A DNA stretch of 64,000 nucleotides from Hexactinellida sp. DTS-2022 (lineage: Eukaryota; Porifera; Hexactinellida), in contig JAPNXP010000004.1 in the NCBI GenBank assembly GCA_028753945.1, forward strand, positions 2,790,001 through 2,854,000, in the 5' to 3' direction. Positions 34,469 to 46,359 of the stretch are shown one piece after another (position 1 is the stretch's first letter; each line of letters begins with the position of its first letter). The position numbers and the translations under genes are program-made. Below the pieces are notes generated by a model. It did not search any database, had not been told where the DNA came from, and worked only from the letters and a program-made list of their open reading frames with translations.

Positions 34469-35666
34469 TCTATATATTTAAAGCGGATTTGTTGTTTGTT
34501 TGTTTGTGTATTTAGATGTTTGTCTGTAATTGATTGAAAAGACCATACTATCTAGAAAGCTGAGATTTGGTATATAGGAGTAGTTCGTCATAGCGACATG
34601 GATATATTGGTTTTCTAAGCGAAATATTGTTAGTATGACATCACACGGTAACCTTTTTCCTTAATACCTTTTTGAAATTTGACTCAATTAGTATAAATTT
34701 TATATTAAAATAGACAACACATAATGGAACACCTTTGTGAAAAATATCAATGCTTACGCACTTAATTAACGAAATTTATTAGCTTAAAATCTGCCCTATT
34801 ATTTGTAGCACTATGTGGGTGATCTGATTTGTTTGGTTAACAAGAATGCGCTTAGAGTAGTTAATTTGTCTAATGCATTGTTTATTTATTACACCTATAT
34901 TGGCTTCTATAATAAGACTATCAATGAAATTACGTAATTTCTAACCTAGGATTTCTACTAGAAATGAAATTAAGGTTCTGCCTAACGATGAGATTTATTA
35001 TGTTAATTATTACTAGCAATTAAATTAAATAATTCATTAACCCAGCTCCTGCAAAAGAATTGCTTATTGAGATGTAGAATTTACTACTATAAATTTCTAA
35101 TATTTTGTAACCCTGGATTTACCTCTCCATAATAATGGTATAATGGTGAGAATATGACCGCAAAGCGGTCTTATTCTCATCTTTAAACCATTGTTATGCA
35201 GAAATTACACCCAGAGTTAATAAATTATATACTTTGCAAATGCAATTTACTGAAATAATTAATTGCTTATAATTTACCAACCACAGGTCTCAATTTATTT
35301 GAGCTAACAAGCTGAACCTTTTAATATAGCTGAACGAGCTAGCTTAAGAATTATTCAGCTATTAATTAACTTATAATTAATAACTATTGAGCAATGAAAA
35401 TAACTTACTCAACATAATTCCCCGGACAAATTACAGTAATTATAACCCTAAATGAATTTTAGGCACGCGTTATTGAGTAATAGAGTATAATTCACTAGCC
35501 ACAGGTGGACTCGTTGGTAATATTATAGCTTTTTGGGAAGGGAAGGCCGCGAAGCGGGCGTTAATTTTATCGCGTAGTGCCTAACAAGTAACACGAACGA
35601 ACAAAAGTCGCAAAGCGACTTTTGTGAGAGTGATCTGTCGCGAAGCGACCGAGACCGAAGGGCTCG
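34469..35666 (+). mobile_element. Nonautonomous Helitron, second of a head-to-tail pair
   Basis: 5' end TCTATATATTTAAAGCGG directly abuts the previous copy; 3' end CGAGACCGAAGGGCTCG is shared with copies ending at 44,782 and 49,361. Stems such as GTCGCAAAGCGAC precede the 3' end. No coding. Confidence 0.7.
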
Positions 35667-35679
35667 TCTTATTAACTTC

Positions 35680-37054
35680 CTAAACTCTTAATATAATCAT
35701 GGTTTCCTTTGTTAACCGTAGGCGGCCGATTGGGACACAGTGTCCCAATTTAATAAACCAAGCTTACATTCCTTTTATTAAAAAAAAACTGGGATTTAGA
35801 CATGTTCTTTTTTTCTCCATTTGAATTAAACACAATATGACATTTTTTTTTCAAATATTTGCTGTCAAATTGATGACTAAGCATAAAAGTGAAAAGATTC
35901 ATTATTAGCTTAACCATACACTTTAGACCTATTGAATGTTTACTTGCGGATAGGTTTTCGGGTATGGAGAATAGAATACAATAATAAGTTTCATCGCACT
36001 GTGTCGAGTTATAACAGGAACAACGAAATCATTTATTGGATCATATGCATGGTCCAACCGATAATATAATTCTGAAAATATGATGTGAATCTTAGCTTTA
36101 AATGGCTAAGTGTGTGATTATACCTCTTCCCATACCCAAATAAAACTTTTTAACAAACTCACTATCACTAGACAAACTCAATATCACGGAGTTCTGTTTT
36201 CATGACATCATAGAAATATGTGCTTATTTTGGTACCGTGTATCTCTAAAACTACATGACCTAGAGGTTAGCTGCAAACGGCTGAATACTTGAGTACCACG
36301 ATTTCCCATACGCTAATAATACATTTCACACCTCTATCCCATCAAATCACAGGTTCCATATTTACTGCTTCTAATCCATGGTCCATGCTATTTTATATTT
36401 TTGAAATTAGACCTGCTAGAGCTTATTAGTTACAACAGTCTAAATGATTGACTATTCCTACTTCCCATAAGCACTTAATCTCCAGCCACTCTTTATGGCC
36501 CTGTATATAACGAGGACTACCAGTTTATACTTAAGTATTTATTGTCGCTCACGTTGCAATAAAGTATTTTCGTTTAGTTATTGATGTGACAGCCTATTAG
36601 CTAAGGGAATACGTTGTCTGTTTCATCCTATGGATTAATATTGTAACTACATAGTCACATCACGACCCTGTATATACCACCTTGTCTAATAGTTGGAACC
36701 CACCGAACATTACATTTCATCTTCATTTTATCTTTCTTTACAAATAGTATTTCAATTCGAATACACACAAATATACAATACACGCTCAATGCTCCGAAGC
36801 TGTTTCGCTGTCTGGAAGCGAGTTATTTTGATTATTCTACGCTATATTAATATTTGCTTTGACTCGACATGAAGCTTTATTGTAGAGTGTTGCTACCCCT
36901 ATATCTTTGATTGAAACGCCAAGGGCTAACTGCTACAGGCAGTTGTTTATGTTGGGATACGCTCAGGCTTTCATCCAGGCAAAGTTTTCTGCGCGCCTAG
37001 ATTAAGTTTGAGCTCGCTCACGCGCCAAAATACTCAATTTGTATTACGTCTATG
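35680..37054. other. No gene recognised
   Basis: AT-rich intergenic sequence without repeats or frames I can support. Confidence 0.45.
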
Positions 37055-37218
37055 CAGGGCCGGATTTATATCTGTGGGGGCTCCGGGGCAATCAATCTGT
37101 GTGGGCCCTGAAATTCCAACATCCTGTTTTGAAGGTGCTTACTCTGTAGTATGTGGCGGCCCTTATGTGTGGGGCCCCGGGGCAAATGCCCGTTTGCCCT
37201 GCCTTAAGTCCGGCCCTG
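37055..37218. mobile_element. 164-bp hAT MITE
   Basis: CAGGGCCGGATTTA...TAAGTCCGGCCCTG with flanks CGTCTATG and TGTCTATG (7 of 8 identical). Confidence 0.87.
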
Positions 37219-37422
37219 TGTCTATGGGAGGATCTCTTAGTTTTTAAACGCCTAGAAAGATTCCTTTCAAAATAACGTGCCTGGAACCGCGTCGCCCACG
37301 CCTGGAAGAAACCCTGAATACGCTAAGCTACTCGTTATTAATTCATCAGCAGCGAGAGTTAGGGTACACTAATTTCATAACCACCGCCATTTTTCAGATG
37401 CTCAGCTCAGTATTGGTAGATG

Positions 37423-37555
37423 CAGGGGCGTCGGAATAGGGGGGTCCGGGGGGCTATGGACCCCCACTTTTCCCAGAATTTGATCATCGATCATCATTAA
37501 TAAATAATCACACAAACTGGCCGCCCCCACTTTATATTGGGTTCCGACGTCCCTG
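37423..37555. mobile_element. 133-bp hAT MITE, perfect TSD
   Basis: CAGGGGCGTCGGAATAGG...GTTCCGACGTCCCTG with 8-bp duplication GGTAGATG at 37,415-37,422 and 37,556-37,563. Confidence 0.92.
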
Positions 37556-37569
37556 GGTAGATGAGTAAC

Positions 37570-39030
37570 GCACAATACACTATTGTCAAATACATTTGAC
37601 CGTTCTTTTGCGTTGTTGCGATCGACAGATCTACTTCTCATCCATGTACGACTGCTCTTGAAAGTTGAAAGGTTAATATTATCTGAGAATCCCAAGTAAG
37701 GGTGTATAATGTGATTAATTACGATGTACTTGGGCATGAAATCTATACGCGTTACCATTTAGCTCCGGACTACAATGACACTATATAGAAATTATCCAAA
37801 TTCGTTTGGAAGTAAGAACTGTTTTCGACTAATTGTGTTAGTTTTTGTAAACGTAACACATTTTGAAGTTTCCCGTCCCATCTATCCGACTCGTCCTGTT
37901 AGTGTTAACTTAATTATAACTTAATTAACTTAACTCCCTCCCTGCTTTCTGACCAATCTACTTATTGAATACCGCGTCAATTCACTAGGAATTGAGTATG
38001 GAATAGTGTGGCAACTCAAATTGTGATCTACGTATCCAACCAGGGTCCATTTGATCGTTTGATGAATTTCTTAAGTTAGCAAAATTGTATTGGCATATTT
38101 CTCTCAGCGTATAATTATTCGTAATAATTGCTCAGCTGAGCTAAAAAATAACTCAACAGCTCTATTGGCCAGCCAAAGTCTGTTGTACCAAGCATAGTTT
38201 CGAAGTTATCTAATTTCAATACAATGACCAAATTAGTAATTCAATTGGTTTATCGTGTTTATTTCACTTGGTTAGAAGTGCTTATTCTTGTTTTGTATTT
38301 AGATCGACTGTTTAGGAGTTTTAAATTGGCGAGAGTCTCTCTACTTCATTGCCCTGCTGCCCACTACTGATTACGCCTTTTCTTACTTTTAGTTCCAGAA
38401 TGCCCAAGCTACTAACAACGAGCAGTGTTTATACATATAATATATTATATATGTAATTGTTTTGTAATAATATATTGAATTATTGTTATATTGTATTATA
38501 TCAATTGCAATCCATTGTTGTTCCGAACGAAATAATATCCTATGTTGCTTGGAACCTAAAATCCTAGATGCAACCTGTGGTGTGCTAATGGATAAACCAT
38601 TGATCCCGAAATGGGGCCATTGATCAGTTACATACATTGCTTATATCATTCAAGAATTGCTAAACACTGAATGAAGTCTGCTGGATACTTGTGGGAGAAT
38701 AATGACACCATAGATCTAAGATCGACGCAGCGTCACTGGATAAGGATTTGAGCGATCCATAAGCTGATGAAGTACGTATATCACAATGGAATGCTATAGA
38801 TACATATTGCATTGTTAGATTGGATTATTATCTTGCGACTTGTATTTCATTATTTTGATTCATATTGAATGGCTCTTCATTAAATTACTTTCTGTGAAAT
38901 ACATTACAATTACAATAGTTACAGTAACTCATCTAGTCAGGTATTTCATGTTTGGACGTAACTGAGGCTAATACTATGTATGGAGAGCCTTTCATGGCCC
39001 TGACCAGGTGGATTTTTGTAATTATGTTTG
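37570..39030. other. No gene recognised
   Basis: Intergenic sequence. Short frames here have no family features. An AT palindrome lies near 38,432-38,455. Confidence 0.4.
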
Positions 39031-39033
39031 CTA

Positions 39034-39046
39034 ATATATATAAATG
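39034..39046 (+). promoter_or_regulatory. Possible TATA box
   Basis: TATATATAAATGG lies 52 bp before the ATG at 39,098. Position and sequence fit a TATA box, but AT-rich DNA produces such strings often. Confidence 0.3.
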
Positions 39047-39097
39047 GAACCAGTGCAACATAGATAAACTTTTGTGTGGGTATTAATTCTATCAAAA

Positions 39098-39295
39098 ATG
39101 GCTATTATTCTCCCAAATTTTCAACTCTCTGTTGCCACTTCTAATCGATCTACTATATATGTTTGGGCTTTGGAATCAGTTAGTCAGTGTATACCAGTGC
39201 CCCTATCATTTCCGGGGAGCTTACTTCCCAACTCGGACTCTACCCATATTCTGGAAATGAGCATTTCCAAACGCATTACCCGGAAGCTAAGGTGA
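39098..39295 (+). CDS. Candidate small gene, unknown product
   Basis: An ATG in good context (AAAATGG) opens 65 codons beginning MAIILPNFQLSVATSNR. A second frame is open from 39,184 to 39,399 and ends AYYQAILFTSYCNN, so the real product could shift frame or splice into it. Base composition is less AT-rich than the flanks. It is convergent with the - strand frame at 39,456-39,947. No domain was recognised and chance is a fair alternative. Confidence 0.25.
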   Translation: MAIILPNFQLSVATSNRSTIYVWALESVSQCIPVPLSFPGSLLPNSDSTHILEMSISKRITRKLR

Positions 39296-39455
39296 ATGAG
39301 CATTTTCCGTGGACACGCCCCGAAATCCTTATAGCAAATACTCTATCACTGTATGCCTATTATCAGGCCATATTATTCACGTCATATTGTAATAATTGAC
39401 AGCACAATGAATTGGTACATGTTACATTACTCTATCGAACTACTACATTGTATTA

Positions 39456-39947
39456 CTAATATTCAATAAGATTGATTGGCCTGTCTGCTGGTAAATAGAC
39501 AGATATTTCGTGGGTGTTTCGTGCTCGAAGTTCGTCTCTCTCTTTGATGGTGAGCTGCTTGTGGCCCCATCGGAAATTCCTTCCGTATAGCTTCACATAA
39601 TGCTTGTAGGCCTTATATTCCTCCATGCCAAACTCCTCCATCAGGTTTTGGTCTGTAGATTGGTGGAACAGCTCCAGATATAGATTCTCGTGTACTAGCA
39701 AACGCCTAACTTGACTAGTGAGTACTCCTCGTTCAATCAGGTAAGTGATTTCCACTGGATCATGGTTGGTTTTCTGATAGGCCCATAATTCGTCCAGTAG
39801 TTTCGCGCTGTAACGCGCTCTTCTCATATAGACTGGCATTGAGAGACTGAGACAGCAAAACCAAGTGTGGCTGTGAATTACGGCAGGCACGGGGCGGCTC
39901 TTGCCACACAATAGGTGTCTGTCCTTTTGTAGTTTGTCCTGGTTCAT
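39456..39947 (-). CDS. Intronless gene for a 163-residue protein of unknown function
   Basis: A clean ATG-started frame on the - strand, clearly richer in G+C than its surroundings. The product starts MNQDKLQKDRHLLCGK, has a short hydrophobic stretch (WFCCLSLSMPVYM, residues 29-41), then a charged, probably helical body (SAKLLDELWAYQK, YLIERGVLTSQVRRLLVHE, EFGMEEYKAYKHYVKLYG), and ends PADRPINLIEY. A strong TATA box (TATAAAAGG) lies about 85 bp upstream. I know no family with this pattern. It has no sign of decay and no flanking repeat that would mark it as transposon cargo. Confidence 0.55.
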   Translation of the reverse strand: MNQDKLQKDRHLLCGKSRPVPAVIHSHTWFCCLSLSMPVYMRRARYSAKLLDELWAYQKTNHDPVEITYLIERGVLTSQVRRLLVHENLYLELFHQSTDQNLMEEFGMEEYKAYKHYVKLYGRNFRWGHKQLTIKERDELRARNTHEISVYLPADRPINLIEY

Positions 39948-40030
39948 TTATCTGAATTGTACTTGTTATATAAGTTTGGTTGTGAGACTCTTTTCTTTTG
40001 TCTGATATATCGACCTGCTACAACCAGCCT

Positions 40031-40039
40031 CCTTTTATA
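40031..40039 (-). promoter_or_regulatory. TATA box of the 163-residue gene
   Basis: On the - strand TATAAAAGG, a near-consensus TATA box, about 85 bp before the ATG at 39,947, leaving room for a start site near 40,005 and a short leader. Confidence 0.5.
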
Positions 40040-40049
40040 ATATATGAAG

Positions 40050-41470
40050 CATATAGCTGCTGAATGACTTCAGCTGAAAATGCTGATTCACTTCGATTGT
40101 TACTAACTAAATATAGTTGTCTATTTTGGTTTGGATGAGAAAGTGTCCTAATGGAATGTGTATGTTTAGAATTCCTGCCTCTTGACGTCAACTTGGAAGA
40201 TTCTTCCTAATCCATCTAATTATAGAAGTAACGTATAACTATATATAGAGCTAATTAGTGGGTGTCTAAGTATAGACTTATCAGATGTGTTGCCGGGTAA
40301 CTTGAGCTAATTTGTGTCATAATACAGGTCAGATTTTTTTAGTTCTTTGATTACGATAATGGCATTCCATTAGTCTTGATTCGTTACTAACTGCCACTGG
40401 TGGCCTCTTAGTTCTGCTTCCGTTGTTGTAAATGTGGTGTACAACCAATATCGACGCGTGTTCGAAAATTGTTTCTGACGTTTAGAATAAACTGTCACCC
40501 ATTAGTACATTTTGAATTCATGTCTATTTTAAGATGATCACGTTCGATTTGTTATAGAGTTAGCTTAATTTACGTGGACTCTGTAAACTGTTGCAATTTT
40601 CTAAGAACATTGCTATGGCTAAATATTTGACCTGTAGAATCCTCCTTTTCAACTCCCCTAAATATATTCCTTATAATTAACATTTCCATTAGAACAGTGC
40701 TAGTGCCTCCTGCACTCAATTTACCCATGTACAATGAGTACCAAGACAACTACATGAAGTGTCGAGATACGATTGGCCAGCACTTGTAGACTAGTAGCAC
40801 CGTATCCCTCAAAAACTTATCTAACTACTATGTGCCACATTATTATTATTGTCCTAGAGATTATCATTTTGAACTTCATACTGTAATTAGATAAAGTCTG
40901 AAAACGCAGATAACGTAATAGACATAAGCGCCGAACCCGGGGGGGCCAGGGGGGGCTCGCGAGGGTGGGCCAGGGGGGTGGAGATATTTGGCCAAAGGAC
41001 CTGACGAGCAGGGTGTCCAAATGTCCTATTTTTAGAAGGACAGTCCTCAGGCAGTCCTGCTAACTGCTTTCTTACACTGTGTCGTTTTGTATCTTTTTAA
41101 AAATTGTTTACAGTCTGTTCAGTCTGATAATCCACTCCTCTACCTGTCTAAATAACTTTGTTGTTTAACCATACTCAGAATTATTACAGTATACTAGCCC
41201 ATGTCCTTGTACAAAAGCCTTTATTCTCAAATGTTCTACTATACTGGGTTTCTCAACCTGGGATCTCTTTAATTTTAAACGTGTCCTTTTAAAGTAGTCA
41301 TCTGGTTACCCTGCTGGAGGAGCATCTAACTTTGACAATTAACCCAAAACTCCTTGGAAAATATTAAGGAATTTTAAACACACAAATTGGCAAATTCTCA
41401 TTTTGTGAACCTTTTTAATTCAAAACTTGAGTATGCTGATTTGTTAATATGTATAAACTGGACCCAAGAG
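40050..41470. other. No gene recognised
   Basis: Intergenic. A G-run cluster (40,937-40,980) may belong to a worn GC-rich miniature element. Nothing else was seen. Confidence 0.4.
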
Positions 41471-41478
41471 ACACCTCC

Positions 41479-41581
41479 CTAAAGGGGGGTCCAAATCCGT
41501 GAAACACTATCTATATTTTACATATTTGACGGAAATGGACCCCAGGGTCTTAATCAGTAGGGGGGTCCATTTCCGTCAAAA
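41479..41581. repeat. GGGGTCCAAAT/ATTTCCGTC miniature repeat
   Basis: GGGGGGTCC and GGACCCC motifs with TTTCCGTCAAAA at the end, resembling the repeats at 47,349-47,463 and 49,679-49,795. Confidence 0.5.
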
Positions 41582-42425
41582 CAAGGGTTGCCAACTAACC
41601 CGCTTTTTACCTTTTTTTCTCTCATCCCTCAGACCTCCCGCCAAACTTTTCAAACTCCCGCTTTTTTTGGAAATTGTTTCTATACATTTTCTATACTATG
41701 ATAAATAAGTAAATAACTGGATTATTTTGCTAAAATTAGTCAAGATACATGTACCAAGTTTTGTTCTACTCGTATACTTGTAAGTTAGTCAAGATTATAA
41801 AGCCCCTTATTAAAACACTGTCTATTATGTTTTAATTCGAATTTAGAAGAAATTCTTAAAAATATCTCGGGTGGGCTTTCGCTTACATCCTCCAGAAAGT
41901 TATTATACTAGATACGATGCTTAGTTTTTGTCTCGTTTAGTTTATATGTCGATCTATGCAACCACGGGTGGATTAAATATTATAACACATTTTAATCGTC
42001 ATTGAATTCCTTGAAATCTCAAGAAAATATATCCATAAATTACGAGAACTTTTGAAAATATTTAAATCAGCTAGATCTACGTATATCTAATTTTTAAAAA
42101 CATACTTTATACAAAATTATAATTCATTATTCTAGCTATTTAGTTTTTGTTGTATTATTATATACATTGGGTGAATACGAGATACGCGGGATTAAATTTG
42201 ATAGATAGAACTAGAAAAATAAGCGTTTTCCTAATTGTAGATATCCAAACATACAAATTAATCAGATTGTATCGTTCTATCATGATAGATTCAAAGAAAT
42301 AGCATATATTTTGAGTCTCCCGCTTTTCTCCAATATTTCATTTTCGATCTCGCGCTTTTTTGGTAAAACTCCCGCCAAAATGGCAAAACCTCCCGCTCTT
42401 TGGTTTCCAGAGGCTGGCAACCCTG
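41582..42425. mobile_element. hAT-like element with GGTTGCCA ends, worn
   Basis: Left CAAGGGTTGCCAAC and right GGCTGGCAACCCTG, with CTCCCGC motifs repeated near both ends. Flanks do not form an 8-bp duplication that I can see. Confidence 0.55.
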
Positions 42426-42429
42426 AGAT

Positions 42430-43218
42430 TGCATGCAACCATCGAAATCTAGGATTCTTAATTAATTACATCACAAGTACGTAATTAAGATAAAGTCCAT
42501 TTTCAATTTAATATCATAAATACAATAACTACGCACACACGAAATGCTTGATACGTAATTATATTCTTTGGATAGACCCTGATGAGAACTAGCAGTAGTA
42601 AGTGTATCCAGTTGCACTAGCATAACTTCTAACTTGTTTGTCCAGCAAGGAATATTATTAGTAATTTATTACACACTTTAATAGGTCCCAGTAACATAGG
42701 GTAGTGACATTTGTCCTAAGTTACTCCTTTTATTAAAATGTCAATAAATTTCAAATTATAGTTAAATAATTCAATAGAGAATTACAGAAAAAATTATATA
42801 TGTGTAAACAATGTGCTCGAAACATGGTGATAAAGAGTTCATGTAACTTATGAAGATAAAGGCACTGTTTGGAAGGATCAGCAGTTTTGGTATATTCATA
42901 TATACAGATTGACAAAGTTTGAGGTAGATCGGTCCATCAGTAAATCAATCAATAGGTGGGTCAAATGAAATAGGTACAATTATACATATAACAACGGCCT
43001 GTTGCGAAATGGTCGCATCACCTGTTCTTCATGTATCTACGTAGGTAGGGCATTCTAGACCAAATGTAATAGAAAGCATTGTAGCAGGTCAGGAAATTAG
43101 AGATACTGCTTCTGGGATCGACCCTTGAATGATTGAGGCGGAAACGGTCCATGTAAATAAAAAATTCAAGAATAAACAGAGACAAATAGGAGAAATTCAG
43201 AATGGAGAATCTCGGTAT
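42430..43218. other. No gene recognised
   Basis: Intergenic AT-rich sequence. Confidence 0.4.
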
Positions 43219-43828
43219 CTATCTACGTATATTAAAAGCACAATAATTGTTCTTTGTTTGTGGTTTGTATGTTTGTCCAGAATTAATTGGAAAGACTACG
43301 AGTCCCAGAAAGCTGTAAAATTGTATTCAGGGGTAATTTTGTACTGCGACAACGATCTAATGGTTTTCTAAACGAAATAACGGGATTATGACGTCATAAA
43401 AGGACATATTTGGGAATAACTCTTTCAGTTCTTATCCGATTCGCCCACAATTTTAGATGACAACACAACATAAAATGTGACAAACATAGAATGATTTATG
43501 GGATTATGACGTCACGTAGGAACTAATTTGGATTCAGCTCTTACAATTTTGATTCAGTAAACACAAAAATTTGTCACATTATATCATATATGGTATTGCA
43601 TGTTTTCTGAAAATTTAGAATTTTCTCATTTAATCTGCGCCAAGTATCAACAAAATAAAACCTCCTACTGCTGCCTCACCGCACAAGTTGAGGTTTGGTG
43701 ATTTAATCTTCACCTACATTAATTCAGAAATTGAATACTTTGATTAATCCAGTTTGGCTTTCATCACTATTCGTGATTTATTATTAGCTTATTACGTCAA
43801 TAACATAAGTATGCAAAATATATTACTA

Positions 43829-44008
43829 GTCGAAATCGGGTTTTTTTGCAAGGGTTTTTTTGCCTCTCCGGGTTATTTTGCCTCCTTGCTTCTCCTTGTT
43901 TCTTTATAACCTCATAGAACTGTATATTGTTAAATACGGGGTTTTTTTGCGTATCGGGTTTTTTGGCTCTTTTTCCATGCATTTAGGGGGCAAAAACCCG
44001 ATTTCGAC
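43829..44008. mobile_element. 180-bp MITE
   Basis: GTCGAAATCGGGTTTTTTTG and its inverse ending CCCGATTTCGAC. Target duplication not clear. Confidence 0.7.
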
Positions 44009-44146
44009 AGTAACAATGTTATTAATTAACCAATTTAGCAGAGCTAAATCCTGTTTATTGTTGAGTAAATATCATTTTTAGTGTCCTTCTTCTAATAAAA
44101 AATGTTATAGTAGGGTCCTACTATAGTTTTATACTATAAGTGCAAA

Positions 44147-44740
44147 CATGGCCTACTATAATACGGCTATACATGAGCACTGCCGAATCATAGTAGAAAA
44201 TAAGAGTCCATTGATAAATAGGTTATTTATATTTATCTCCATAACTAGCAATGATGTACGTCATAAATGTACTATAACTATATAGGAACTTGGTATCAAG
44301 GTATACATAGCATCATTCAGAATTGTACTATGTCATCATATGATGACGTAATCGATATTTTGGGTGCGAAATATCGTGTTTTTATAATCTGCTTTTACAA
44401 TAGTTAAACTCGTCATAAATGTTCAAGATTGGAACATGATGATGCCCATAACTAGTTGAATAAAATATATCGAAATTATAAATGCAATGTTGACACATTC
44501 CTCGGTTTCCAGGAAAATGTATATCCTAAAATGAGTCATTACTCAAAAACTATCGATTTTATGTAAACTGGGCTAGTTCTGATCTATCCGGAATTGGTAA
44601 CTTCCTATTCATTGATAATACATAAATTATGCTTAACTTCATTAACCTTTGAGATAATGAGATAATTAGCTTAGAAAAATTATTTGCTTTTCTAAGCTAA
44701 TTATCTCATTATCTCTAAGGTTAATGATCATAGTAGGAAA
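44147..44740. mobile_element. CATGGCC element, copy D, with dispersed repeat S
   Basis: Left end CATGGCCTACTATAATACGG at 44,147; no matching right end was found. The interior (44,370-44,660) is the inverted relative of 24,690-25,010. An inverted pair GATAATGAGATAATTAGCTT and its complement forms a stem at about 44,654-44,714. Confidence 0.55.
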
Positions 44741-44954
44741 TAAGAGTCATCCGTCGCAAAGCGATCGAGACCGAAGGGCTCGTATTATTAAAACTCGAAT
44801 GTTGTTTGCTTGTTTGTTTGCGTGTTAGTTTGGCCGGATTGTATTTAGGTCATAGGGGAATAAAAACAACATTTGCATTGGAGATCGAAGTAAGGTTTTA
44901 TTTCTTATTTTCAATATTATGAAAAAGTCGTAATTTTGGGGAGAATCTAAGCAT

Positions 44955-46354
44955 ATGCCTTCTTGGTGGCCTGAAGAAATACCCTTTCAAAATGTATCAA
45001 ACTATTCCAAGACATTATTAATAATTGTGTCATCTTATAAAAAAATCATCTGGAATGAATCTTCACCATCTACTTCTGCCACCTATAGAAACTGGTCATC
45101 TCATGCTAGTATAAAACACAAACAACCCTTAAAAAAGGACATGACTAGTAAACTTGAGGGAGAATACGACTCCAAGTCTTCGCTTTCAATTCCCAAATCA
45201 TATGAGGAAATTTACACCACCTTAGGATCTAACATGAACAAATCTAATGATTCAATATTCCCAGGACTCGAAACTATGCAACCCGTATCGACTTACAAGC
45301 CACAACCTGACCACATCACTGACCACGTCTCTTTAGCTCAGTTATCTCACGCTAAAGTACTGAAACCTCTCCCAGCAGTGTCTAATACTAGAGTACTAGA
45401 CGAAAAAGTAAGATCGCGTTGTTTACTAGAGCTATCAGATGAAAACACATTTCTGACAGACATTACAATCAACGCTTTTTGTGTAAGATGATAAATTATT
45501 CATTCGGTTGTAATAATGGAGGTGGTAATGTGCCATTCACTCAGTCATTGTATTTGATATATTATTTGTATGCATATTTAATAGCGTATTATTTTTTAAT
45601 AAGCACTACAGCTCTTTATTCTTCATTAATCCATTTACCAATAACTTTGATAGGATATTTTGAAAAATAACTACCCTCGGTTTCAAGTAAAGTTAATTAG
45701 GTTTTATAATTATAAATTTAATTCAAATTTACATCTGTTATTTGTATTACAGAAACGTCAGTTTTTCAAAGCACCCAAGGGAAGTGCCCAGATCCATCAC
45801 GACGGGCAATTACAATGGATTTGCTCAAGTATAAATACCAATGGAAATACTATTACTCTTTTCGATTCAATGACGAATGGTCGGACAAGCAGAGGCTGGA
45901 TACGCAACTAGCACCTTTATACAGACAGGAATTGAATGATTTAAGCGTAACAATTGATCCTGTACAACAACAACGCGGTAGATCAGACTGCGGGTTATTT
46001 GCAATTGCATTTTGCTTGGCCTTTGCACTTAACCAGGATCCAGCAACACTTCGATACAGACAGTGCAAGATGAGGAAACATTTAAGTGAGATATTTCGGA
46101 CAGAGATTATTAAGCTATTCCCTACAATCCAAGGGAAACAACGTGACCAATTAGTAATAGCCCAGGTGGAGATTATCACAATAGCTTTATGGGACGTACA
46201 CCGTCTCCCTTCATATGCTTTTAACTACATGGTTGAATGCCAACAATGTAAGAGATGGTACCATAAACCATGTGTGGGAATTCCTGACACTAAGAACTTA
46301 GTCTCTGTGTTTAGATGTCACTCATGCACTCAGGACAACAGTTGCAATATTTAA
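44955..46354 (+). pseudogene. Ulp1 (C48) SUMO-protease-like gene with PHD-type tail, broken
   Basis: Exon 44,955-45,482 begins MPSWWPEEIPFQN and ends LLELSDENTFLTDITINAFC at a GTAAGA donor; exon 45,753-46,354 follows a TTGTATTACAG acceptor in the same phase. The second exon has the C48 core: QIHHDGQLQWICS, ITLFDS and RGRSDCGLFAIAFCLAFAL. Cys and Asp are present, but the residue before the catalytic-site Trp is Gln, not the usual His. A frameshift near 45,890-45,908 splits the domain. The C-terminus, VECQQCKRWYHKPCVG...CHSC, is half a PHD finger lacking its first Cys pair. Such Ulp1/PHD genes are often repeated in sponge and cnidarian genomes and carried by DNA transposons. Family activity is cleavage of SUMO-like modifiers; this copy is probably dead. 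Confidence 0.72.
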
Positions 46355-46359
46355 GATAA

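Larger units (their letters stand above)
43219..44782 (+). mobile_element. Nonautonomous Helitron split by later insertions
   Basis: 5' end TCTACGTATATTAAAAGC near 43,222, then sequence close to 33,570-33,850 (for example GACTACGAGTCCCAGAAAGC and GGGATTATGACGTCA); 3' end CGAGACCGAAGGGCTCG at 44,782. A MITE (43,829-44,008) and a CATGGCC element (from 44,147) lie inside. Another Helitron-like 5' sequence (ATTATTAAAACTCGAATGTT) begins right after the 3' end. Confidence 0.65.

Noticed and set aside
37008..37247. 79-codon frame at 37.0 kb
   Set aside because: Runs through a hAT MITE; not coding.
38389..38637. 82-codon frame on the - strand
   Set aside because: AT-palindrome-rich, no family signature, poor codon pattern.
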